Assembly: GCA_020629335.1 (NCBI GenBank)
Contig: JAHDDN010000048.1
Span: 1 to 20,283, forward strand
DNA length: 20,283 nucleotides
Direction: 5' to 3'
Source: Chitinophagales bacterium
GTDB taxonomy: Bacteria > Bacteroidota > Bacteroidia > Chitinophagales > UBA2359
Below are positions 13,197 through 20,283 of this stretch, in pieces; positions within the stretch are counted from its first letter, which is position 1; each line of letters opens with the position of its first letter. The notes below the pieces were generated by a model that had not been told where the DNA came from, made no database searches, and saw nothing but the letters and a program-made list of their open reading frames with translations. Both the position numbers and the translations under genes were made by a program.

Positions 13197-14858
13197 TTAC
13201 GCCATCGTTCTATTACCCACCCAAACAAATCGATTATTGATATAAGCAGGATTTGTAAATGATGCATTGCCTGAAGGGTTTCCACCCGTTACATGAAAAT
13301 CAGAAAAAGCCGCATGTTGATTCACAAAAGCCAATCCTGTTAAATTAAGCGAAACAGGAACAAATGCTTCATTCATCTCATTCGTGATTTGTGCTGCTTT
13401 GCTTGCATCAGTGGAATATAAGCTACAAGTAATCGCTCCTTTGTTTTGAGCCATCTCTTTAGCAATCTTCACCGACTCTTCTGTATCTTTAGTTTTTACG
13501 ATTACGATTACTGGGCCAAACAACTCTTGTCTAAACACCTCTTTATCTGAAGAATCAACCTCTAAAATAGTGGGCGCTTGTATTCGAGCTCCTTTAAATT
13601 CATGATGCTTTACGACTGGTGCTGTCAATACATTATTCGCACCCAACTCATTTGCATTTTTGGCTCTTGCCATGGTGTCTAAACTCGCAATGGCACCTAA
13701 TACTCCTGCGCCCATTCTTGGGTTAAGCGCTAAACTAGCTATTTCATTTTGTAGTAGATCTACAGCTTCTTTATAGCTGGCATGCTCGCCATCAGCAAGT
13801 GGTATACCGCCTTCAGGAATAAAGAAGTTTTGAGGCGCTGTACACATCTGACCAGAATAAAGCGATACAGAAAAAGCAAGATTACGCATCACTTCTCTTA
13901 AGTCATAAACAGAATCTATGATCACAGAATTAACTCCAGATTTTTCCGTAAAGATGCTTTTTTTAGTCGATAAGCTTTCTATATAATCACCAAAAGCATT
14001 GCCTCCTGTATAATCAATTAATTTGACTGCTGGATGCTCAGCTAATTCTTTCGCAATTAGATGTTCTGGTGTATCTACTGCTAGCTGAACCGCATTCGGA
14101 TCAAAGCCATTCTCTTGTAATACTTTTTGTAATTCAGCTATGACAATCGCTATCGGCCATATTGATTGAGGGTGAGGCTTGACTATTACTGTATTTCCTG
14201 TCATTAAAGAAGCATATAGCCCTGGTACAGTATTCCAAGTAGGGAAGGTAGAACAACCGATTACTAAACCAACTCCTTTAGGAATCGCTTGATAGCTTTT
14301 GTTGAGCTGAAGATTCATCTTGCCCATCGGCTTTTCCCATCTTACTGCTGATGGAAAACGATTCAATTCATGGTAGGCTAAAGCGAGTGCCTCCATTGCT
14401 CTATCTGCTGCATGAGGACCTCCTGCTTGAAAAGACATTCCCCAAGATTGCCCAGTAGTATGATGGTTCGCATAAGTAACTTCAAAAAAACGATTTCTGA
14501 AACCTTCTAAGCTTTCCATGAGCAAGGCGGCTCTTTCATCCACACTGACTTTTTTCCAAGTTTGAAAAGCAGCTTGAGATTGATTAATTAAATGCGCTAC
14601 AGAAAAGGAAGGATAGCTAATACCCAAAGGCTGATTAGTATAAGGCGAGCTTTCAGTGCCTACAAAGCCAAGCTCTCCTGTTTGCAATAATTCCTTGAAT
14701 GGCTGATTGAGTTGTGCTTCAAAAGCCGCTTTTCCTTTTTCTTTTTCTTCTGCTGGATAAGCTTTGGGATGTTCATGATAGGCTGCAAAAAAATGTCTTT
14801 CATGTATGGCTTTCACCGCTTCTCCTAATCTTTCTTGATGCTTTTCTATTAATGACAT
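13197..14858 (-). CDS. paaN: PaaN-type aldehyde dehydrogenase (phenylacetic acid degradation protein PaaN)
   Basis: This 553-residue protein of the aldehyde dehydrogenase superfamily matches the PaaN form found with phenylacetate degradation genes. That form lacks the MaoC hydratase half of the bifunctional PaaZ. Visible features are an N-terminal PaaN-specific region (ERHFFAAYHEHPKAYPAEE, 20-38), TYANHHTTGQSWGMSFQAGGPHAADRA (128-154), the cofactor-binding GLVIGCSTFPTWNTVPGLYASLMTGNTVIVKPHP (197-230), the glutamate-bearing FTEKSGVN with E305, and the catalytic cysteine C339 in YSGQMCTAPQN. All key residues are present. No other paa gene is in the window, so the assignment to phenylacetate catabolism rests on similarity only and the true aldehyde substrate is unknown. 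It is the last gene of the leftward run, 24 nt after the transpeptidase-like gene, and ends at the long terminator. Confidence 0.88.
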   Translation of the reverse strand: MSLIEKHQERLGEAVKAIHERHFFAAYHEHPKAYPAEEKEKGKAAFEAQLNQPFKELLQTGELGFVGTESSPYTNQPLGISYPSFSVAHLINQSQAAFQTWKKVSVDERAALLMESLEGFRNRFFEVTYANHHTTGQSWGMSFQAGGPHAADRAMEALALAYHELNRFPSAVRWEKPMGKMNLQLNKSYQAIPKGVGLVIGCSTFPTWNTVPGLYASLMTGNTVIVKPHPQSIWPIAIVIAELQKVLQENGFDPNAVQLAVDTPEHLIAKELAEHPAVKLIDYTGGNAFGDYIESLSTKKSIFTEKSGVNSVIIDSVYDLREVMRNLAFSVSLYSGQMCTAPQNFFIPEGGIPLADGEHASYKEAVDLLQNEIASLALNPRMGAGVLGAIASLDTMARAKNANELGANNVLTAPVVKHHEFKGARIQAPTILEVDSSDKEVFRQELFGPVIVIVKTKDTEESVKIAKEMAQNKGAITCSLYSTDASKAAQITNEMNEAFVPVSLNLTGLAFVNQHAAFSDFHVTGGNPSGNASFTNPAYINNRFVWVGNRTMA

Positions 14859-14882
14859 TTCGTTTTTTTTGGGTTTTGTATT

Positions 14883-15635
14883 TTAGTAAAATGAGTAAGA
14901 ACCATCTTGATTCACATGAATAAAAGGCAGTTCCTTCTTCTCCTCAAAATAATAATAGCACTGTGCGATATTATTCCACAACCTATTCAACTCCGCTAAA
15001 TCTTCTACTTTATTATGAGAAGTATCGAGTTCTCCTTTACCATATTCATAAGGATAAATATGAACAGGTATGTCTTTTTGTCCATTTTGATAAGCTTGTA
15101 AACAGAGCCAGTATATTTCTTTGATTTTATCATCTGTCATGGGTACACAACCAACAGTCTGACAAGCACCATGTATAAAAATATCACCTCCTAAATAACC
15201 TCTTTTACCCAGCACGACATCAGATAAATTAGGGTAATTCAATCGCATAGATAACCAATATCCACTTAAAGGATTAAACTTGTCTATATTATAAAAACCT
15301 TCGGGGATTTGTTTGTCCCCTCCCATACGTTTAGGGCCTGGAATGCCTGAAAGCATACAAACCGAGTAGTCTTTGAATAAAATATACTGCTGCTGGCCTT
15401 GGGGTTTTATCCAAATCTCCATGCGCATATCTTGTTTAAACACCCGTAAATAAATGGCTCCAAATCGAGGATAAGAAAAACCTTGATTTCTCAACTGACT
15501 GGCTAAAGTATTTTCTTTTTCTACTTTCGCTTTTTCTACTCGCTTAAACTCTAATTGCTCTTCTAAAAAATCTTGGGCTTGTGTAAAAAAGCAAGTAGAT
15601 AAGCCAAGAAGTATTATTAAAAATAGTTGTTTCAT
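14883..15635 (-). CDS. YafK-like L,D-transpeptidase/amidase-fold secreted protein
   Basis: The 250-residue exported protein has a signal peptide (MKQLFLIILLGLSTCFFTQAQ). It then shows a short charged helix and the L,D-transpeptidase (YkuD-like) catalytic core of the YafK subgroup: YSVCMLSGIPGPKRMGGDKQIPEGFYNI (90-117), NPLSGYWLSMRLNYPN, and the active site IFIHG with H155 followed by ACQTVGCVPM with nucleophile C163. E. coli YafK (DpaA) removes Braun lipoprotein from peptidoglycan. Bacteroidota have no Braun lipoprotein that I know of, so the substrate here must be something else attached to, or part of, peptidoglycan. The start ATG at 15635 is fixed by the signal sequence. It follows the TPR/TonB_C gene by 30 nt and precedes paaN by 24 nt, which suggests one transcript. 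Confidence 0.88.
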   Translation of the reverse strand: MKQLFLIILLGLSTCFFTQAQDFLEEQLEFKRVEKAKVEKENTLASQLRNQGFSYPRFGAIYLRVFKQDMRMEIWIKPQGQQQYILFKDYSVCMLSGIPGPKRMGGDKQIPEGFYNIDKFNPLSGYWLSMRLNYPNLSDVVLGKRGYLGGDIFIHGACQTVGCVPMTDDKIKEIYWLCLQAYQNGQKDIPVHIYPYEYGKGELDTSHNKVEDLAELNRLWNNIAQCYYYFEEKKELPFIHVNQDGSYSFY

Positions 15636-15665
15636 AAATAGTGTAGTGTACTTTTAATGGGTGAA

Positions 15666-17246
15666 TTAATCTAATCTAAATTTGAATGGAATAACTATTT
15701 TGGAAGCAACATATTGATTGTCTTTGATACCTGCTTTCCAAGCGGGCATTTTGGATAGCGTCTTTATGATTGAATCATCTAAACCACAGTCAATATTTTT
15801 TTTCAGGACTTCTGTTTCTGTGATTTTTCCTTTTTCGTCTATTACTAAAGAGACGATGACTTCTCCAAAAATATAGTTGCGATCAATGCATAATGAAGGG
15901 ATATCCACTCTTGAGGAAACATACTTTTGTAAGTCTTCAATACCTTTTTTATAAACTGGGTTTGCGTCTAACTCAAAGGACTGATAAACCTTTTTAGACG
16001 CTTTCGTTGACTCCACATTAGACGATGGCGTTGATGTTTTATTTTCTGTGATTTTAGTAGGTATTTCTACTTGCTTTTTTTGTTCTGGAGGATTAGGCAA
16101 AGGAGGCTTCTGAATTAGCTCTTCTTTTTTAGATACTTCACGAGGATTTTCTTTTAATAAGTTGGTGTCATAATCTGATCTTTTAAAGAATTCTGTGATA
16201 TCAATTTTCATAGGATTTTTGATAAACCAATCGAAAAACTGATTGTAAGCCATTTTTTGGCCATTAAAATAGGTCATAAATTCTTGATCATCTCCTCCAC
16301 TTAGCAGCCAATAATTATAGCTTTTCAAGTATCCTTTTTGTTGTAATTCTTTTTGTCTATTAAGTAAATTCACTTTCAATTTGGCCCCATAAATTTGGCT
16401 CCATAAGTTTAAGAAATCCTCTCGGACCATACTTAATAGTTTCAATGAATGGTAGCCACCTTCTACATTTCTGGCCCGCATAGTATTTAGCAAATCATTT
16501 TCTCTGAGCTTTTTAAACACGACCATACTTGACTCTTCTAATTCATTATCTACTTTTCTATTGATCGTAAACTCTACTTTATTGCTATATCGGTCATTCA
16601 CAATATCCATATAAACATCGTGAATTATTTTGCTTATTTCATAAAAACGTTCATCGGCATTTCGAGATAAATTCAGGAATAATTCTCCGTAGTAAAGTGC
16701 CCAAATTTTTTCATTAGAACGAGCATACATTTTGGTACACCAATAATAATTATCGGACATAATAGGCTCTGCTGCTATTCCTGCTTCCCAATATTCGATG
16801 GCTTTGGAATTATTTCCTTTGATCATTTCAATGACTCCCATATCCAAATGAAACTCGCCATCATAGGGATGCCATTTTAGGCCCTCTCTAAGGATAGACA
16901 TTCCTTTCTCATATTGCCCTAATAGATCGTAACTGTTGCCGACAATTCGAAAATACTTAATGGCTGGATTGGATTTTTTGAGCAAGGGTTCTACATAATT
17001 AATCGTTTTTTGATATTGCTCACTTCTGTAATAAGCCATCGCTGTGAGATAGATTAGCTCATTATTTTTCCCATCATATTGCAAGGCTTTTTTATAGTAT
17101 TCTGCGGCTTCTAAAAACTTAGCCTCTTTCATCTTTTGACTTGCATTCTTAAGATGAACCTTGGCAGCATTATTAGTCGTCACTTGCGCTTTCAGAGGGG
17201 TACAAAAAAGCGCTAATATAAGCCCAATTGGTATCAAAAATTTCAT
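15666..17246 (-). CDS. Periplasmic TPR protein with C-terminal TonB_C domain
   Basis: The 526-residue protein has a signal peptide (MKFLIPIGLILALFCTPLKAQ). An N-terminal TPR array follows over about 25-190 (repeats such as AKFLEAAEYYKKALQYDGKNNELIYLTAMAYYRSEQYQKTINYV and GQYEKGMSILREGLKWHPYDGEFHLDMGVIEMIKGNNSKAIEYWEAGI). A mixed middle region, a Pro/Lys/Thr/Ser-rich linker (about 374-415) and a TonB C-terminal-like domain come next (about 427-526; GEVIVSLVIDEKGKITETEVLK, ending VIPFKFRLD). The N-terminal transmembrane anchor of true TonB is absent, since the only hydrophobic segment is the cleavable signal. It is therefore more likely a periplasmic or outer-membrane-associated adaptor than an ExbBD-energised TonB. 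It lies 56 nt behind uvrA without a visible promoter in the gap. Confidence 0.85.
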   Translation of the reverse strand: MKFLIPIGLILALFCTPLKAQVTTNNAAKVHLKNASQKMKEAKFLEAAEYYKKALQYDGKNNELIYLTAMAYYRSEQYQKTINYVEPLLKKSNPAIKYFRIVGNSYDLLGQYEKGMSILREGLKWHPYDGEFHLDMGVIEMIKGNNSKAIEYWEAGIAAEPIMSDNYYWCTKMYARSNEKIWALYYGELFLNLSRNADERFYEISKIIHDVYMDIVNDRYSNKVEFTINRKVDNELEESSMVVFKKLRENDLLNTMRARNVEGGYHSLKLLSMVREDFLNLWSQIYGAKLKVNLLNRQKELQQKGYLKSYNYWLLSGGDDQEFMTYFNGQKMAYNQFFDWFIKNPMKIDITEFFKRSDYDTNLLKENPREVSKKEELIQKPPLPNPPEQKKQVEIPTKITENKTSTPSSNVESTKASKKVYQSFELDANPVYKKGIEDLQKYVSSRVDIPSLCIDRNYIFGEVIVSLVIDEKGKITETEVLKKNIDCGLDDSIIKTLSKMPAWKAGIKDNQYVASKIVIPFKFRLD

Positions 17247-17302
17247 TCTATGACTTAAAAAGTTTTGGGTAACTATTCATTAATAAGTAGTGAAATAAAC
17301 AG

Positions 17303-20086
17303 TTACAGTTTTAGTTTTAAATACTGAGCGGTATAAGATTTTTTGACTTTTATTAAATCTTCTGGAGTACCTTGAAAAAGTAGTTGTCCACCATCTTCAC
17401 CTCCTTCAGGCCCAAGATCAATCACCCAATCAGCACACTTAACGATATCCATATCATGTTCTATGACTAGTACGCTATGTCCTTTTTCGATGAGTGCGTT
17501 TAAGGCTTTTAATAAAATTTTCACATCATTAAAATGCAAGCCTGTCGATGGCTCATCAAAAATAAAGAAGATAGGATTTTTAGCACTTCCTTTTCCTAAA
17601 TAAGAGGCCAACTTTACTCTTTGTGCCTCCCCACCACTTAAGGTAGCTGATGATTGTCCTAATTTGACATAGCCTAAACCGACATCAAATAAAGGTTGTA
17701 TTTTTCTTTTTACTTCTTTAGCTTCTGCAAAGAAGTCAATGGCCTCTTCTACACTCATGTTTAAGACATCATAAATTGACTTGTCTTTATACTTGGCTTC
17801 TAAGACATCTGGTTTAAAACGTTGTCCGTTGCACTCTTCACATTCCAAACGTACATCAGCTAAGAACTGCATTTCGATGACTGTTTCTCCTTCTCCTTGG
17901 CAAGTTTCACAACGCCCGCCTGGCACATTAAAAGAGAAGTGCTTAGGTTTATAGCCACGTATTTTTGACAGATTTTGATCTGCAAACAATCCTCTTATCG
18001 CATCATAAGCCTTAATATAAGTAACAGGATTAGAACGAGATGATTTGCCTAAGGGATTTTGATCAATCTGTTCAACTTGCTTGATACTACTCAAATCTCC
18101 TTCCAAACTATCATGATCTCCAGGCTTATTACCGACTCCTTCAATCTTTCTTTTGAGAGCAGGGTATAGTATGTGCTTGATCAAACTTGTTTTCCCTGAT
18201 CCACTAACACCAGTTACTACTGTTAGCGCATTCAATGGTATTTTGACATCTACGTCTTGTAAATTATGTTGTCTGGCTCCTTTTATCTCGATAGCATTCA
18301 CCACTTTTCTCCTAGCGGCAGGAATCTCAATTCTTTCTTGCCCTGTCAAGTAGGCTGCTGTCAGAGTGGGTGTTTTCTCACTAATATCCTTTGCCAAACC
18401 AGCATAACTCACTTCTCCACCATGGATACCTGCCTTAGGCCCCATATCTATCAAATAATCCGCTGTTCGGATGATTTCTTCCTCATGTTCTACCACTACG
18501 ACGGTATTCCCTAGGTTTCTTAAATCCTTTAGTACTTTTATTAGACGTTGAGTATCCCTCGGATGTAACCCAATTGATGGCTCATCTAGCAAATACATGG
18601 AATTAGTTAGATTACTCCCCAACATTCTAGTGAGGTTAATTCTTTGTGTTTCTCCACCAGAAAGCGTAGCTGAATGCCTATTGAGTGTCAAATATCCTAA
18701 ACCAACTTCTTGTAAATATTGTAAGCGATTATTCACCTCTGGCAATATCATTTTAGCAATTTCATTCTCACTTTTGCTCAGCTTGAGCCCCTTAAAAAAG
18801 ACAATGATATCTTTTACAGGCATTAATAACAACTCAACTATCGACTTATCATTAATTTTCACGTATTGCACCTCTTTTCTTAATCGACTGGATAAGCACT
18901 CAGGACAAAGCGTTTTGCCTCTATAACGAGACAACATCACTCGATTTTGTATCTTATAGCCTTTCTCTTCTAAAATGGCAAAAAACTTATTGATGCCTCT
19001 GAAATGCTGATTGCCCGTCCAAAGTAAATCATATTCTTCTTTTGTAAGGTCTTTAATAGGACGATGAATCGGAAAATCAAACTTGGCTGCGCTATTGACT
19101 AAAGCATCTTTCCAAAGCTTCATTTTTTCTCCTTTCCAACAAGCCACTGCTCCCTCATAAATAGATAAACTTCGGTCTGGTATCACTAAGCTTTCATCTA
19201 TCCCAATCACAGATCCAAAACCTTCACACTTCTTACAAGCACCATAAGGACTATTAAAACTAAATAGGTGAGGAGTCGGTTCTTCAAACAAGATCCCGTC
19301 TAGTTCAAACCTATCAGAGAAGCTATAATGCTGATCTCCTACAATATCTATAATACACTCTCCACCGCCTTCATAAAAGGCCGTCTGTACAGAGTCTGCA
19401 CACCTATTAATCAAGTCCTCATCTCTCTTTTTAACTGCTAATCGATCTATTACTATTAATATGCCCTCTTCCTCATTAATACTCGATGCGTCTATATCTT
19501 CTATCCGAAACATTTCCCCCTTTACCCAAATACGAGAGAAACCTTTTTGCATTAATAACTCCAACTCCTTTGCTAAGGAATGATCATCTAAAGTCAAAGG
19601 GGCAAATATTTGCACTTTGGTTCCTGACTTTTTTTTAAATATAAAATCAACCACATCACTGACATCATTTTTTCCTACTTCCTCACCAGAGATAGGGGAG
19701 TAGGTGCGACCTACTCTCGCATATAATAACTTAAGGTAGTCATATATCTCCGTTAATGAACCAACTGTTGAACGAGAGCTCCTTGTCACAACTTTCTGCT
19801 CAACTGCTATAGCAGGACAAATACCTTTAATATAGTCTACATCAGGTTTATTCATCCGCATCAAAAACTGACGTGCATAAGAGGACAAACTCTCTACATA
19901 CCTTCTCTGTCCTTCTGCATATACAGTATCGATCACTAATGAGGATTTTCCTGACCCTGATACACCCGTCACCACAACCAAATGGTTACGAGGAATAGCC
20001 ACATCGACATTTTTTAAATTATGTTCTCTTGCTCCCTTTACAATAATGTAGTGTTTGGGATCCAAATTGGTAACTTTCTGGCTCAT
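17303..20086 (-). CDS. uvrA: UvrABC nucleotide excision repair damage sensor UvrA
   Basis: UvrA is the ABC-type ATPase dimer that finds bulky DNA lesions and loads UvrB. The 927-residue length is normal. The first ATPase module has Walker A GVSGSGKSS (41-49), the QRRYVESLSSYARQFL segment and the STVGSLTEIYDYL region. The first signature LSGGETQRINL and Walker B LLDEPSIGLHPRD follow. The second module has GVSGSGKTS, the intact four-cysteine zinc module (CETCQGEGE...CEECNGQRF), the signature LSGGEAQRVKL and IFDEPSTGLHFND. In the first module the outer CxxC of the signature-domain zinc finger is replaced by FELDG (260-264) and only CKKC (284-287) is left. The site usually written CP-x-x-G near 130 is YSPISGEE. 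I believe these are normal for this phylum. A plausible promoter lies about 75-105 nt upstream. Confidence 0.97.
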   Translation of the reverse strand: MSQKVTNLDPKHYIIVKGAREHNLKNVDVAIPRNHLVVVTGVSGSGKSSLVIDTVYAEGQRRYVESLSSYARQFLMRMNKPDVDYIKGICPAIAVEQKVVTRSSRSTVGSLTEIYDYLKLLYARVGRTYSPISGEEVGKNDVSDVVDFIFKKKSGTKVQIFAPLTLDDHSLAKELELLMQKGFSRIWVKGEMFRIEDIDASSINEEEGILIVIDRLAVKKRDEDLINRCADSVQTAFYEGGGECIIDIVGDQHYSFSDRFELDGILFEEPTPHLFSFNSPYGACKKCEGFGSVIGIDESLVIPDRSLSIYEGAVACWKGEKMKLWKDALVNSAAKFDFPIHRPIKDLTKEEYDLLWTGNQHFRGINKFFAILEEKGYKIQNRVMLSRYRGKTLCPECLSSRLRKEVQYVKINDKSIVELLLMPVKDIIVFFKGLKLSKSENEIAKMILPEVNNRLQYLQEVGLGYLTLNRHSATLSGGETQRINLTRMLGSNLTNSMYLLDEPSIGLHPRDTQRLIKVLKDLRNLGNTVVVVEHEEEIIRTADYLIDMGPKAGIHGGEVSYAGLAKDISEKTPTLTAAYLTGQERIEIPAARRKVVNAIEIKGARQHNLQDVDVKIPLNALTVVTGVSGSGKTSLIKHILYPALKRKIEGVGNKPGDHDSLEGDLSSIKQVEQIDQNPLGKSSRSNPVTYIKAYDAIRGLFADQNLSKIRGYKPKHFSFNVPGGRCETCQGEGETVIEMQFLADVRLECEECNGQRFKPDVLEAKYKDKSIYDVLNMSVEEAIDFFAEAKEVKRKIQPLFDVGLGYVKLGQSSATLSGGEAQRVKLASYLGKGSAKNPIFFIFDEPSTGLHFNDVKILLKALNALIEKGHSVLVIEHDMDIVKCADWVIDLGPEGGEDGGQLLFQGTPEDLIKVKKSYTAQYLKLKL

Positions 20087-20161
20087 TGATAGTCTATTAT
20101 AATCTAAGTGCTATAAGTTAATTAAAGACAATTCTTCTAAGAAATTAGTTGAATTGGAATA

Positions 20162-20189
20162 CAAAATTAGTAAATAACGCCTCCAACAA
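20162..20189 (-). promoter_or_regulatory. Probable uvrA promoter
   Basis: On the minus strand TTG (20187-20189), a 17-nt spacer and TAATTTTG (20162-20169) approximate the Bacteroidota promoter. The start would fall near 20155, about 70 nt before the uvrA ATG. No SOS-box-like palindrome was recognised. Confidence 0.5.
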
Positions 20190-20250
20190 GCATAAAATTT
20201 AATTTCTTGGTATAATTTTTGAAATTTTTTAAGAATTATTGCCTTTTTTT

Positions 20251-20280
20251 TTCGAAAAAAGAAATAAAAAGCTATATTTG
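20251..20280 (+). promoter_or_regulatory. Candidate rightward promoter at the window edge
   Basis: TATATTTG (20273-20280) is an exact -7 element on the plus strand, with TTCG 18 nt upstream as a weak -33. It would drive a gene beyond the right edge, divergent from uvrA. Confidence 0.45.
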
Positions 20281-20283
20281 TTG

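Noticed and set aside
15666..17246. A true TonB energy transducer
   Set aside because: There is no uncleaved N-terminal transmembrane anchor with the ExbB-contact motif; only a signal peptide, TPRs and a TonB_C-like end.

Overview
The window looks like part of a Bacteroidota chromosome, most likely from the Saprospiria or a nearby lineage. The base composition is AT-rich and clear Shine-Dalgarno sequences are scarce. Several upstream regions carry the Bacteroidota promoter form TTTG-N19-TAnnTTTG; the copies at 3288-3318 and 11938-11968 fit exactly. Many gene types are typical of the phylum: a carboxypeptidase-regulatory-like N-terminus of an outer-membrane protein, a fused E1 alpha/beta 2-oxoacid dehydrogenase, a secreted M28 peptidase with a PA-like insert, a TatC with the long first periplasmic loop, and a secreted TPR protein with an MWGGGK motif. 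This assignment is inference from gene content, not from a marker gene.

Layout. 1-202 is the start of a secreted or outer-membrane gene running off the left edge. 397-1259 holds a small L7/L12-helix-like protein followed by RNase HII, which converges on, and overlaps by 4 nt, a fused E1 dehydrogenase (1256-3241). 3407-6281 holds an LUD-domain protein and an M28 peptidase. 6299-8303 holds rpiB and tatC in a repeat-rich stretch, followed by thpR (8313-8855) on the plus strand. 9133-10962 is a secreted thioredoxin-TPR protein followed by a run of hairpins and a strong terminator. 11221-11895 is a secreted TPR protein. 12015-12622 is gene-free and repeat-bearing. 12623-13117 is an unrecognised helical protein. 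13197-20086 is a same-strand run uvrA > TPR/TonB_C protein > L,D-transpeptidase-like protein > paaN. Its gaps are 56, 30 and 24 nt, and a very long bidirectional hairpin terminator closes it.

How the genes fit together. Most of the content is housekeeping: DNA repair and RNA-DNA hybrid removal (uvrA, rnhB), central carbon and 2-oxoacid metabolism (E1, rpiB), protein export (tatC), and envelope or periplasmic proteins (M28 peptidase, thioredoxin-TPR, YafK-like enzyme, TonB_C protein). I see no phage, CRISPR, toxin-antitoxin or defence cluster.

The most unusual content is non-coding. There are two copies of a roughly 173-bp near-complete palindrome (6299-6472 and 8131-8303). Their outer arms differ in sequence between copies but stay self-complementary, while their centres are conserved. 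There are also two inverted copies of a 210-250 bp structured repeat (6927-7175 and 12015-12224) with constant flanks and variable internal hairpins, and a tandem run of four hairpins plus terminator at 10974-11148. These are the best candidates for something under-described.

Starts were revised from the longest open frame where the extra N-terminus depended on a TTG or lay in front of a signal peptide or conserved region (LUD protein, M28 peptidase, TatC, thioredoxin-TPR protein).
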